64,000 bases of DNA from Candidatus Fermentibacteraceae bacterium (GTDB lineage: Bacteria > Fermentibacterota > Fermentibacteria > Fermentibacterales > JCC-6). The position numbers were made by a program, and so were the translations under genes. The notes under the pieces are model-generated. The model saw only the letters and a list, made by a program, of their open reading frames with translations. It ran no database searches and was not told the DNA's origin. The stretch is taken from positions 76,814-140,813 of the forward strand of contig JADGDO010000006.1 of the NCBI GenBank assembly GCA_016744855.1. The letters run 5' to 3'. Of the stretch, positions 43,907 through 52,650 are shown piece after piece; within the stretch, counting starts at the first letter, position 1; each line of letters opens with the position of its first letter.

Positions 43907-45796
43907 ATGAAGAAATTGGGTGATATTCTTCTTGGGAAAGAGCCTTTTTCGGAGCATGTGATGGGGAATACTGCTGTCGTACGGGCAATGGTGGAAGCCG
44001 GCACCAGGGTTATTACATCCTATCCCGGTTCTCCCACCCCCGAGATTGCCTCGGCGATTGCTGGCATTCATCAAGATAAGAGACCATTCCATTTCGAATT
44101 CTGTGTGAATGAAAAAGTTGCAGTGGAGGTTGCTTATGGTGCTGCTGTAAACGGAAGACCTTCAGTTGTATTTTTTAAGAGCGTAGGATTGAATGTTGCT
44201 GCAGATACTTTTGTTCAACTCAATCACATGGATATCCCCGGCGGTATGGTCGTTATTATTGGTGATGACCCCGGAGCTCATTCATCTCAGAATGAACAGG
44301 ACAACAGGCACATTGCAAGAATGAGTTACACACCGGTATTTGAGCCTGGTTCTCCTTCAGAGGTTTACAGTTTTTTCCTTGCAGCCTCCGCAATGGCTAA
44401 GAAGCATAGGATGGCTGTTCTTCTCAGGCTTACCACTCATGTCTGCCATGGCAAAGAAAGAGTTTCATTTTCCGGATGGAATAATCCGGAACCCGACGAT
44501 ACACCCATCTTCAGAGGTGAGGGTGGCGAGTATATCCCGATAGGACCAAATGTTGCACGAATGAAGAAGAGGGCACTGGATAGACTGGAGCTTGCATCTG
44601 AATACCTTTCTGGTTCCGCTCTTCAACGATTGGAAGACAATTCCAATTCTGCACGCGGAGTCATTACTGCCGGTTTACCTTTTTACTCACTTCTGGATTC
44701 CATTTCAAAGGCTGAAGGAAAACCGGATATCTTGAAGCTCGCTATGGTTTATCCGATTGATGAAAATGCTGTTGTAGAGTTCTTGAAGGCTCACAAGGAA
44801 GTCCTCGTTCTGGAAGAGCTGGATGATTTCATGGAGCAAACCGTTAAGAGAATTGCATACGATCATCGTATTGATGTAAGTATTCTGGGTAAGGAAAAAC
44901 AGGAGAACTGGATAGGAGAGTACACACCTGATCGCGTCAAAAGAATTCTCGCAGAACTTTGGCCTGATTTGATTATTCCCATACCTCCTGTTACCTCTTC
45001 GCTCAGTGTTCCACCAAGGTCACCTCAAATGTGCCCCGGGTGCGGTCACAGAAGTGCTTTCCATGCGATTGCCAAAGCCCTCAAAGAAACAGACATAACA
45101 GTCGCCGATATCGGTTGTCATACACTCGGTTTCCTTCCGCCATACGAGATAGGCAGGCTTCTGATGTCTATGGGAGCTTCAACGGGAATCGGGCAGGGCT
45201 TGTCACTTTTCAACGATCAGAGAAGAATCGTTACTTTCCTAGGTGATTCAACATTTTTCCACGCTGGAATGCCGGGAATTGTAAATGCTGTTTTTAACAA
45301 ACATCAGCTTACTCTGATTGTAATGGACAATGGAACTACTGCGATGACCGGGCATCAGGATCATCCCGGTTCCGGCAGTAACTTCAATGGGTCTACAGAG
45401 CGCATACCTGTAAGAAATGTACTTGAAGGTTTGGGAGTCAAGGACATCACAGAGGTAGATACCTACAACCAGAAATCCCTTACTGAAGCTGTAGCAAAGG
45501 CACTCGATGCACCGGGATTCAGCGTAGTAATAGCAAAACACCCCTGTATGCTCAAGTTTACAAGAGAACAGAAAAGAAAACCCGGATACACTCCTAAACA
45601 CGTAAGAGTAAATCCGGATAACTGTACTCTAACCAGAGAATGCATTGATGATTTCGCCTGCCCTTCATTCATGTGGAAGGCTGATGAGGATGAAGTCTCA
45701 GTTAACACTGATCTTTGCATAGGTGACGGGTCATGTATTCAGACCTGCCCCTCCAGGGCAATCGAACCCGAGAGCAAGAAGGGGGAATCCAAATGA
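43907..45796 (+). CDS. iorA: Indolepyruvate ferredoxin oxidoreductase, alpha subunit
   Basis: About 629 residues. IorA oxidises aryl pyruvates with CoA and ferredoxin using thiamine diphosphate. The N-terminal pyrimidine-binding part has GNTAVVRAMVEAGTRVITSYPGSPT-type sequence and HSSQNEQDNR; the TPP-binding part has CPGCGHR, GDSTFFHAG and a DNGTTAMTG motif. The C-terminal ferredoxin module differs from the usual: the two clusters read C573-x2-T576-x2-C579-x5-C585 and C604-x2-D607-x2-C610-x3-C614, so the second Cys of each is replaced. ATG at 43907 follows AAGGGGAG. It overlaps iorB by 4 bases. Confidence 0.92.
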   Translation: MKKLGDILLGKEPFSEHVMGNTAVVRAMVEAGTRVITSYPGSPTPEIASAIAGIHQDKRPFHFEFCVNEKVAVEVAYGAAVNGRPSVVFFKSVGLNVAADTFVQLNHMDIPGGMVVIIGDDPGAHSSQNEQDNRHIARMSYTPVFEPGSPSEVYSFFLAASAMAKKHRMAVLLRLTTHVCHGKERVSFSGWNNPEPDDTPIFRGEGGEYIPIGPNVARMKKRALDRLELASEYLSGSALQRLEDNSNSARGVITAGLPFYSLLDSISKAEGKPDILKLAMVYPIDENAVVEFLKAHKEVLVLEELDDFMEQTVKRIAYDHRIDVSILGKEKQENWIGEYTPDRVKRILAELWPDLIIPIPPVTSSLSVPPRSPQMCPGCGHRSAFHAIAKALKETDITVADIGCHTLGFLPPYEIGRLLMSMGASTGIGQGLSLFNDQRRIVTFLGDSTFFHAGMPGIVNAVFNKHQLTLIVMDNGTTAMTGHQDHPGSGSNFNGSTERIPVRNVLEGLGVKDITEVDTYNQKSLTEAVAKALDAPGFSVVIAKHPCMLKFTREQKRKPGYTPKHVRVNPDNCTLTRECIDDFACPSFMWKADEDEVSVNTDLCIGDGSCIQTCPSRAIEPESKKGESK

Positions 45797-46347
45797 ACAT
45801 ATACATGACAGGAGTTGGTGGTCAGGGTATCGGCCTGCTCAGCGAAGTTCTTCTTAGAGCGCTGGAGCACAGTGGGAAAACAGTTAGAGGAGTTGATACA
45901 CACGGGCTCGCTCAGAGAGGCGGGATTGTTGTCTCCCATATAAGAACCGGTGAGGGTGAATTCCCTCCGCTTATTACACCGGGAGAAGCAGATATTGTTC
46001 TTTCTCTTGAACGCCATGAAGCATTGAGAGCAACTGGTACTTTTCTCGCAGATGGTGGAACCCTCGCTTATTACGATGCAGTTTGGCAACCGTATTCAGT
46101 TAGAAGCGGGGACGCTCAGGAAGTAACTGTTGAACAGATCGATGAGGTTTGCAAAAGCCGCTCGATAAAGGTTTTAAGAGTAAAAAGAAATGATCTGCCG
46201 GATCCAAGAATGCAGAACACTGCTTTACTGAATGAAATCCTCTTGAACAATGTGATTCCAGGACTCACCCGAGAACACCTTACAGAAGCATATACCGATC
46301 TTCTTAAGGGTTCAGCTTTAGTCCAAAACCTGAGCCTGCTCAACTGA
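45793..46347 (+). CDS. iorB: Indolepyruvate ferredoxin oxidoreductase, beta subunit
   Basis: A 184-residue gamma-type domain of 2-oxoacid oxidoreductases. GVGGQGIGLLSEVL at the start and DTHGLAQRGGIVVSHIR are the family marks. It completes the IorAB complex of aromatic amino acid fermentation. ATG at 45793 overlaps the iorA stop (ATGA), with GGGGGA upstream. Confidence 0.93.
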   Translation: MNIYMTGVGGQGIGLLSEVLLRALEHSGKTVRGVDTHGLAQRGGIVVSHIRTGEGEFPPLITPGEADIVLSLERHEALRATGTFLADGGTLAYYDAVWQPYSVRSGDAQEVTVEQIDEVCKSRSIKVLRVKRNDLPDPRMQNTALLNEILLNNVIPGLTREHLTEAYTDLLKGSALVQNLSLLN

Positions 46348-46355
46348 TTCTAATC

Positions 46356-46381
46356 CCTGCCCCGGGTTTCCCCGGGGCAGG
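46356..46381. terminator. Bidirectional terminator between iorB and the symporter gene
   Basis: A perfect 11-bp stem (CCTGCCCCGGG / CCCGGGGCAGG) with loop TTTC, 9 bases after the iorB stop and 7 before the end of the convergent symporter gene. There is no long T tract. Confidence 0.75.
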
Positions 46382-46388
46382 AAGATAT

Positions 46389-47948
46389 TTACCATTCTCC
46401 CGCACTGGCAGAAAATGTTTCGTAATCATCGACTGATTCAGGAGAAACCGAAGCAAGTTGTTTTGGGCTCGATGGCTTCGTGAATAAGCTGACAACTATT
46501 ATTGACAGAACAGAAAGAAGAACCCCGAAGGCAAGATAGTTATAGCCATAGGAGTTCTGCATCCAGCCTGGCAGTACCTCCGTGTAATTTCCTGCAATGG
46601 TGTAGTATTCCCAGTGATATCCACCAATTGTTCCAAGAAAACCGAGAACTGCTGCCGTCATCACTCCTGCAAGAGTGGTTTTTTTCCAGAAAGCGAACAG
46701 GAAGGGCACTGCAATACATGCCGACAAAACACCACTTGAAATGTAGTAAACATCACCCAGCGATTCGCTAGCCAGAGCGCACAACAATGCCAGTATTATT
46801 GCTCCCATAGAGATGAGCCTTGAGGAAAGGTGTCTCTTCTCTGGAGAAACTCCTTTTTTCTTAAGTGCAGGCTCTACCAGATCATGCGCAATAGGCATTG
46901 CCGTGACATTACTGAAGGTGTCGATAGTAGACATCTGGCAGGCAACCAACCCCAATACCATGAACACTGAAACCCAGTTTGGAAGTGTTGTAATCAGTGC
47001 CGTTATGATCCCGAGAGCCCCAGGACCTACTGCTTCAGCCGGCACTCCGTCTACGGGTGGGAAAGCAATGAGAGCATAGAATGCTGCAAGAGCAGGAAGT
47101 AAGCAGATGAATACTCCAATCAGAAGTACACCAAGCCAGGCACCTTTTCTTGCTTCCTTTGTACTCGGTGCAGCCTGCATTCTAACTACGAGATCCTGTT
47201 CCAATAGCCATCCGGGCAGATACCCGATTAGGAGAACTACAGGGAAGAGGGCTCCAAGGAACCACATGTTTCCGGCCTCTCCGGGCCCGGACCATGGGGG
47301 AGAAGCTGAGGCAAGTGCAGAGCCTAAGGAAACATCTGAAACTGCTGTTGCTGCCTTGTAACCAGCGAATGCAAGAATCACCATAAAAGCAGCCATAATA
47401 ACAAATTGAAGCATATCTGTTGTAACAATAGCTTTGAAACCACCGTGCCATGTGTAGAACAGAATTGGAATAACAAGCAGTACCATTACTAAGGGTGCAG
47501 GAATTCCAAGGAACGGTGAAGCCAGTGTTCCAGCCATGAACAACTCGGCCTGTGTCCATGAGAGAAAAACGCCAAAAGAGAGAATTGCCAGGAATACCCT
47601 GGCACTGGAGCCGAATCTTTTTTCAATTGCCTGTGGAAGGCTGATTGAAGGAATTCTTCTGAAAATAGGCACTGCGGCTACAATTATCAAAGTGAGAATA
47701 ATCCATGGAATTGGTAGAATCCAAAGACCCGAAGCTCCGAACATGTAAACCTGAGACATACCGAACCCGATCCAACCCAGCATAAGCCAACCAGACGCGA
47801 GCGAAACACCGAGACGGAGACCTGTTATTTTTCTATCTGCCAACCAGAAATCAATCTGTGTTCGGGAGCTCGTTTTACGGAACTTCCAGCCCACAAACAT
47901 CACTGCAAGGCAGTATGCAATAATGGCAATCCAGTAAGTAAGCGTCAT
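46389..47948 (-). CDS. Sodium:solute symporter family protein
   Basis: A 519-residue membrane protein with about 13 spans, of the SSS family. Typical are the start YWIAIIAYCLAVMFVGWKF, a DFWLADRKI segment, GWIGFGMSQVYMFGASGLW and SSRLISMGAIIL. The likely cargo (amino acid, sugar, carboxylate or ion) cannot be told. ATG after GGCGGGGG. It lies 14 bases downstream of an outer-membrane protein gene, so the two make an operon linking outer- and inner-membrane passage. Confidence 0.9.
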   Translation of the reverse strand: MTLTYWIAIIAYCLAVMFVGWKFRKTSSRTQIDFWLADRKITGLRLGVSLASGWLMLGWIGFGMSQVYMFGASGLWILPIPWIILTLIIVAAVPIFRRIPSISLPQAIEKRFGSSARVFLAILSFGVFLSWTQAELFMAGTLASPFLGIPAPLVMVLLVIPILFYTWHGGFKAIVTTDMLQFVIMAAFMVILAFAGYKAATAVSDVSLGSALASASPPWSGPGEAGNMWFLGALFPVVLLIGYLPGWLLEQDLVVRMQAAPSTKEARKGAWLGVLLIGVFICLLPALAAFYALIAFPPVDGVPAEAVGPGALGIITALITTLPNWVSVFMVLGLVACQMSTIDTFSNVTAMPIAHDLVEPALKKKGVSPEKRHLSSRLISMGAIILALLCALASESLGDVYYISSGVLSACIAVPFLFAFWKKTTLAGVMTAAVLGFLGTIGGYHWEYYTIAGNYTEVLPGWMQNSYGYNYLAFGVLLSVLSIIVVSLFTKPSSPKQLASVSPESVDDYETFSASAGEW

Positions 47949-47962
47949 GTTGTAACCCCCGC

Positions 47963-48709
47963 CTAGAGGAAGTAGTAGGTAAGTGAGAGTCCACCACGAA
48001 CATTAGATGGTTCTTCAAAGACATCACTTATTTCAGACTTAACAAGCGAAGCGTACTCAAGCATAGGTGTTGCAGTAAGCCCACAAGGGAATGAAACAGG
48101 TACGGATAGCCCGAGTGTAAGATCAGCAAGACCAGCTTCTGATACACCGTAGTAGTAGCCATTATGCTTTTCATCACCATAACCAAGATTCAATGATGCA
48201 CCAGCAGATACGAGACCAGAAATTGCCACAGAGTGAGAAAGACCAAGACCTGTGTAGATGCCTTCTGCATCTTCCAGCGAAAGCGCAACTGTAACTGTCG
48301 GGTTTAGTAGTAGAGAGTACCCTGCAGCGAGTGTTAACTCAGAGGCAGCTGTTTCACTGTAGGAAGTGTTTGGGTACCAGTACTTGTTGAATCCTGCGGT
48401 AAGAGCAATAGGCCCCAGCTGCTCTGAATAATTCAGAATCAGATCAATTTCTGTAAATTTGCCTGTGGGGTCCTGTTCTTCCGTTCCGTCTAGCCAGCTG
48501 TTCTTGTCGGTCATATCCATGTTGCCCCAGACGGTTACAGCTGCTCCGCCAATTCCTGCAGCAGCCCATGGTTGAAGAACCGCAGCATCGTTAAAAACAG
48601 CCCCTCGCCAGATGTATTTCGATTGAAATGTTACATCGCCAGCTAGCCACACAGGCGCTGCAATGCTTAAAGAAGTAATCAAGAAAGTAACCAGGATAAC
48701 AGTTTTCAC
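47963..48709 (-). CDS. TorF-like outer-membrane protein (TIGR02001 type)
   Basis: A 248-residue protein with a signal peptide (KTVILVTFLITSLSIAAP) and a mature start VWLAGDVTFQSKYIWRG, the S-x-Y-x-W-R-G phrase of the TorF/TIGR02001 family of putative porins. Strands alternate to a final LSLTYYFL. GTG start after a run of seven G. It is the first gene of an operon with the symporter. Family function is poorly known. Confidence 0.72.
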   Translation of the reverse strand: MKTVILVTFLITSLSIAAPVWLAGDVTFQSKYIWRGAVFNDAAVLQPWAAAGIGGAAVTVWGNMDMTDKNSWLDGTEEQDPTGKFTEIDLILNYSEQLGPIALTAGFNKYWYPNTSYSETAASELTLAAGYSLLLNPTVTVALSLEDAEGIYTGLGLSHSVAISGLVSAGASLNLGYGDEKHNGYYYGVSEAGLADLTLGLSVPVSFPCGLTATPMLEYASLVKSEISDVFEEPSNVRGGLSLTYYFL

Positions 48710-48713
48710 AGTA

Positions 48714-48793
48714 ACCCCCCCGGATTGGCTCCGGAGGCAGGTCGCACTCTGCGTCTACATCAGGAACCTGTAATAACGGCGCCAACTGCGCCG
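48714..48793 (-). ncRNA. Structured 5' leader of the TorF-like/symporter operon
   Basis: Read on the minus strand, three helices lie in 80 bases. CGGCGC/GCGCCG (48777-48793) has a 5-base loop. A 5-bp plus 4-bp stacked helix (ACCTG/CAGGT and CGCA/TGCG, 48738-48770) has a one-sided 12-base bulge. CCGGA/TCCGG (48720-48734) overlaps the end of the G-rich ribosome site. This could be a cis-regulatory RNA. No known riboswitch class fits fully. Confidence 0.35.
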
Positions 48794-48934
48794 GACAGCT
48801 TTATTCAGTTTTTGTAGACAAAGTACATAATTCTCCTATCAGTTAAGTATGGAATCTTGTTTCCTGAAACCCTGATGTCAAGTGCCTTATCTTGCTCAAA
48901 TTCGCCAAAGAAAGAATAGAAGAGGAGGATACTG

Positions 48935-49333
48935 ATGAAACCCCTTGTTAGTTTTCATTCAAAACTTCTTCCTTCTCCAACAATTCATCAAAGCAGGCAG
49001 TTGACCTATCTTGTTATTCAGGCTATTAGATGGGCATCAAAATCATCAAGGAGTGAACAAATGGATCAGCGGCGTGACAGTTACTGCGGTCTTGATTGCA
49101 GTGGTTGCCCTACTTTCAGAGCGATGGAAGCAGGCAACAATCAGCACTTTGAGAAAGCCGCTGCCAGGTGGGGGACACAGCCTATCAACCTTATGTGCAC
49201 TGGTTGCAAAACAGATATGATTGCAGCCTCATGCGTTAACTGTGAAAAAAGAAAATGCGCAATCCGGAAAGCAATCGAGTCCTGTCTTAACTGCGAAGAA
49301 TACCCCTGTAAATTCTTTGGTCGTTCACGCTGA
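48935..49333 (+). CDS. DUF3795-type cysteine-rich protein
   Basis: 132 residues from the ATG at 48935, which has a strong ribosome site (GAGGAGG, 6 bases upstream). The conserved part begins at residue 43 (MDQRRDSYCGLDCSGCP) and continues with CTGCKTD, CVNCEKRKCA and CLNCEEYPCKFF, the DUF3795 pattern. A second ATG at 49061, with AAGGAG upstream, would give a 90-residue protein of the usual family length. The 42-residue extension matches nothing recognised. Probably a metal-binding protein; function unknown. Confidence 0.75.
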   Translation: MKPLVSFHSKLLPSPTIHQSRQLTYLVIQAIRWASKSSRSEQMDQRRDSYCGLDCSGCPTFRAMEAGNNQHFEKAAARWGTQPINLMCTGCKTDMIAASCVNCEKRKCAIRKAIESCLNCEEYPCKFFGRSR

Positions 49334-49507
49334 TCTAATGATTTCAGCTGGGTTCTGGCTACAACTTTTAAAACTACGACAATATGTACATATAACCATT
49401 GCTTTCCACTCTGAAATAGTGAATGTTTATTCATGTATTATTAAAATGGCTTTAAATAACTGTGATTGAGTTGTAGAGTTTTTGTAATTAGAGACGGGGG
49501 ACGTTTA

Positions 49508-50650
49508 ATGACTTTCTTAACTAAGAAATATTTTTTCTTCACCATTTTTCTTTTTCTTCTTGTTCTCTCAGCATGCGAACAGGAGATAGCACCGACAGAA
49601 ACTGTTGTTCTAGCTGCTGATACTCTGCACTTCCTGGTACCTTATGATTCCATCGGAGTTGAGCTGGGAGACAGTACTCTGATGTTCGGAAGCATCTGGG
49701 GCACTGCTTTTACTGCTGATGGAAGGATTGCTGTTCTAGACAAGTCTCTAGGCGGAGTCCGGTTTTATACCAATGAAGGTGTCTACTTAAGCAGCTTTAT
49801 ACCAAAGGGTGAGGGCCCTGGTGAATTCATCAGTATTGATCGTATATCTTTTTCAGGAGATGGAAGTTTTTATCTGGCAAGCATGTACGACAGAAAAGTT
49901 GCTCTATTCGATTCAGATAACAATCTTGTAAGAGAAATAATGTTCGACAACCCTTTCAGAGCGGGTCCAGGGAGACTATCCTGCTTTCCCGGTGGAGGAT
50001 TTGTTTCCGACAACATGATAATGGATGCTGAGGGAGAGGCTTTCCACACGGATGTAGCATTGTATACAACTATGAATGAACCTGATCTTGTATACCGGAG
50101 ACGATCTGTACCCATGTCCGAACAGATGAATGCCAGGCACCTTACAGCAATGAAATTCGCAGTTTCTTCCGATGGCAGGGTTTTTATTGCAGACTATGTC
50201 TGGCAGGAATATCAGATTACCTGCTTCTCTCCCGAAGGAGACAGTCTCTTTTCCTTTGGAATGCCGAATTATCAACCTGAAGCCAAATCCGATTCACTTC
50301 TTGCCTATCAGACTGAACGAGCTCTTGAGCAGTACAGAAACTATTACGGCTCGGAAGAAGGTTTCAACTTCGAACCTGAGCCTTACTGGTATCCGGCAAC
50401 TTCAATTCAAATTGATAGTGATAACCGTATATGGGTCAGAGGAGAGCAGCACACTGAAAATGCTGATATTTTCGATGAAAACGGTAACTACTTATACTCT
50501 CTTGAGCTCAAAGCCCCTGCATGGCAGGGTTATGACGCCTGGAACATGAGAATCTCTCCTTTCGGCATTCTTGCAGACCCCAGAAATCCGGAGATGTACC
50601 CAGTGGTATACATGCTCAGGGAAGAAATTGAGATTGAACCCTGCAATTAA
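49508..50650 (+). CDS. 6-bladed beta-propeller lipoprotein, first of a tandem pair
   Basis: 380 residues with a lipobox (LLVLSACEQ) and blade repeats: GRIAVLDKSLGGVRFYTNEG, KGEGPGEFISI and DSDNRIWVRGEQ. ATG at 49508 follows GGGGGA. It is a paralogue of the next gene, with an exact 66-base match near the start of the mature part. Same wider family as 25165 and 57842. Periplasmic or outer-membrane, ligand unknown. Confidence 0.75.
   Translation: MTFLTKKYFFFTIFLFLLVLSACEQEIAPTETVVLAADTLHFLVPYDSIGVELGDSTLMFGSIWGTAFTADGRIAVLDKSLGGVRFYTNEGVYLSSFIPKGEGPGEFISIDRISFSGDGSFYLASMYDRKVALFDSDNNLVREIMFDNPFRAGPGRLSCFPGGGFVSDNMIMDAEGEAFHTDVALYTTMNEPDLVYRRRSVPMSEQMNARHLTAMKFAVSSDGRVFIADYVWQEYQITCFSPEGDSLFSFGMPNYQPEAKSDSLLAYQTERALEQYRNYYGSEEGFNFEPEPYWYPATSIQIDSDNRIWVRGEQHTENADIFDENGNYLYSLELKAPAWQGYDAWNMRISPFGILADPRNPEMYPVVYMLREEIEIEPCN
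49588..49653 (+). repeat. 66-base exact repeat, copy 1
   Basis: Identical to 50779-50844, within the start of the mature parts of the two tandem propeller lipoproteins. Flanking sequence is clearly more diverged, including at silent positions, so a recent conversion event is likely. Confidence 0.85.
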
Positions 50651-50698
50651 ACAGTGCATCACAATGCGAGATAAACATATAATGCCGGGAGATTTGTA

Positions 50699-51838
50699 AT
50701 GACTTTCTTCAGATGGAAATGTTTTTTCTGCACAAGTATTCTTCTTATTCTTGTTTTCACTGCTTGCGAACAGGAATCAGCACCGACAGAAACTGTTGTT
50801 CTAGCTGCTGATACTCTGCACTTCCTGGTACCTTATGATTCCATAGGAGTTGAGGTTGGAGACAGCACGCTGATGTTTGGAAGTGTTTGGAAGGCCACTT
50901 ATCTGGCTGATGGTAGAATTGCGATACTTGATGGTTCTATTGGAACAGTGCGATTTTACTCAGGAGAAGGTGATTACATTGCAAGTTTCGCTCCTACAGG
51001 AGAAGGCCCTGGAGAATTCACTCGACTAAATAAAATGAAAGCAGATACCGAGGGTAATCTGTATCTGGGGGGAATCGCTGATAGGAAGCTTGCAGTTTTT
51101 GACTCAAATCTGAACCTGGTAAAGGAGATTGGTTTCTACAGCAGCAATAGAATAAGCCCCTATGTTATCTCTTGTGCTCCCGACAGCTCTGTTGTGCTAA
51201 GAAGCTTTGTTTACAGTCCGGAGGCTGATTCAGCAGGAATTGAAATTGCTCTTTTCGATAGTAGTAGCGACCCAGAAACGGTGTATAGAAGGCGAATGGC
51301 GCCCTCTGAACATGGAATGGGAATCACAAGAGAAACAGCTATGGCATTTACCGTTGGATTGGATGGCCGAGTTTATACCGCTGATATGAACGTTGATAGT
51401 TATAGAATAATCTGTTACTCTGCTGGTGGAGATAGTTTGTTCTCCTTTGGCATAGACGACTATCAAAGGGATTTCATTCCAGATTCAGTTCTTGAAGCTG
51501 ATAGAGCCAATATGCGGCAGCAGTACATCAATTACTACGGCACTGACGAAGGTTTTGTCTATGAACAGGAAACATGTTACATACCGATAGTTTCTCTTGC
51601 TGTGGACAGCCTTGGTAGAATTTGGGTAAGGGGCGAGCGGGACGGTGAAACTTCTGATATCTTTGACAGTGAGGGTAATTTTCTCTACTCAATAAAATTG
51701 AAGACCCCTACCTGGCAGGCGGCTGACAGATGGAGTTGCTGGATTTCTCCAAACGGCATTCTTGCGACTCCTTCTAATCCCGAGCTTTATCCGGTTGTAT
51801 ATATGCTTGAAGAAGTGACTGAAGTGGTTTACCGATAG
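50699..51838 (+). CDS. 6-bladed beta-propeller lipoprotein, second of a tandem pair
   Basis: 379 residues with a lipobox (LVFTACEQ), TGEGPGEF loop and closing SLGRIWVRGERDGE. It follows the first copy by 48 bases and starts with the same MTFF/MTFL-type signal. Outside the shared 66-base patch the two proteins are diverged, with different mid-regions. Likely one operon. Function unknown. Confidence 0.75.
   Translation: MTFFRWKCFFCTSILLILVFTACEQESAPTETVVLAADTLHFLVPYDSIGVEVGDSTLMFGSVWKATYLADGRIAILDGSIGTVRFYSGEGDYIASFAPTGEGPGEFTRLNKMKADTEGNLYLGGIADRKLAVFDSNLNLVKEIGFYSSNRISPYVISCAPDSSVVLRSFVYSPEADSAGIEIALFDSSSDPETVYRRRMAPSEHGMGITRETAMAFTVGLDGRVYTADMNVDSYRIICYSAGGDSLFSFGIDDYQRDFIPDSVLEADRANMRQQYINYYGTDEGFVYEQETCYIPIVSLAVDSLGRIWVRGERDGETSDIFDSEGNFLYSIKLKTPTWQAADRWSCWISPNGILATPSNPELYPVVYMLEEVTEVVYR
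50779..50844 (+). repeat. 66-base exact repeat, copy 2
   Basis: Identical to 49588-49653; the partner copy in the downstream paralogue. It encodes the mature N-terminus from APTETVVLAADT to the start of DSIGVE. Confidence 0.85.
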
Positions 51839-51885
51839 TTAAGGGAATTGCATTACGCATGCTGTAATTTAAAGGTGGTAATGAG

Positions 51886-52509
51886 ATGTTGAGTTTTGCT
51901 CTGATGCTACTCTCTATGCAGGCTACTCTTAAGGATACTGTTTGGACAGAGTCCTGTGAGGGGTATTCCATCGAAGTAAACTATCCTCAAATAGCTCTTC
52001 AAAATACAGAGCTGGGAGCCCTTTTAGAGGAACAGGCAAACGCACAGATCACTGACTTCAAAAGGCAATTTCAGGAATTCAGCATTCAAGACCCTTTCAT
52101 GGGTGAATGGCATATGGAACTGAATTTTGCACATGAGCCTTCACCTGATGGTCTGGCCTGCATAGTCGCCTGGCATTGGGAGTACACGGGTGGTGCACAT
52201 GGTAATACTATGATTCAGTCAATTGTATTTGATTTGAATACATCCACACAGATCAGCACACTCGAACTACTCGGTGGAGACGAAGAATTTCAGGTATTTT
52301 CTTATAAAGTGATAGAGCAGCTGAAAGAAACTGAGGTCGATGACACCTGGGTTGAAAGAGGGGCCTCCGCAGAATTGCACAATTATCAAACCGTATTTCC
52401 TGTTCCTTCTGAAACCGGTGCTGTTTCAGGTCATACGGTGCTTTTCCCGCCCTATCAAGTCGCCTGTTATGCCTGCGGTACTATTGAGGTATTCATTCCT
52501 GTAGACTGA
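51886..52509 (+). CDS. DUF3298-type (RsiV-like) exported protein
   Basis: 207 residues. A weak signal (LSFALMLLSMQATL) is followed by a strand-rich domain with TGGAHGNTMIQSIVFDLNT, the mark of DUF3298, as found in the extracellular part of RsiV (lysozyme-sensing anti-sigma factor). No transmembrane helix or anti-sigma domain is seen. It may bind a cell-wall or protein ligand outside the cytoplasm. ATG after AAAGGTGG. Confidence 0.72.
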   Translation: MLSFALMLLSMQATLKDTVWTESCEGYSIEVNYPQIALQNTELGALLEEQANAQITDFKRQFQEFSIQDPFMGEWHMELNFAHEPSPDGLACIVAWHWEYTGGAHGNTMIQSIVFDLNTSTQISTLELLGGDEEFQVFSYKVIEQLKETEVDDTWVERGASAELHNYQTVFPVPSETGAVSGHTVLFPPYQVACYACGTIEVFIPVD

Positions 52510-52650
52510 ATTCTCTTCGGAATAACACTAACGGTCAACAATTCTACAGGCTCCGCGCTTAAGTGCTTTCAAGGAAATAACATTGCTTCAGATTCCTTTG
52601 TCGATGCATTCTTTGGATTGAGGGTTGTTACTTCCTTACCTTTCGAGCGG

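Noticed and set aside
48714-48793. Calling the leader a c-di-GMP-I riboswitch
   Set aside because: Only fragments of the consensus are present and the conserved GCAAACC segment is missing.
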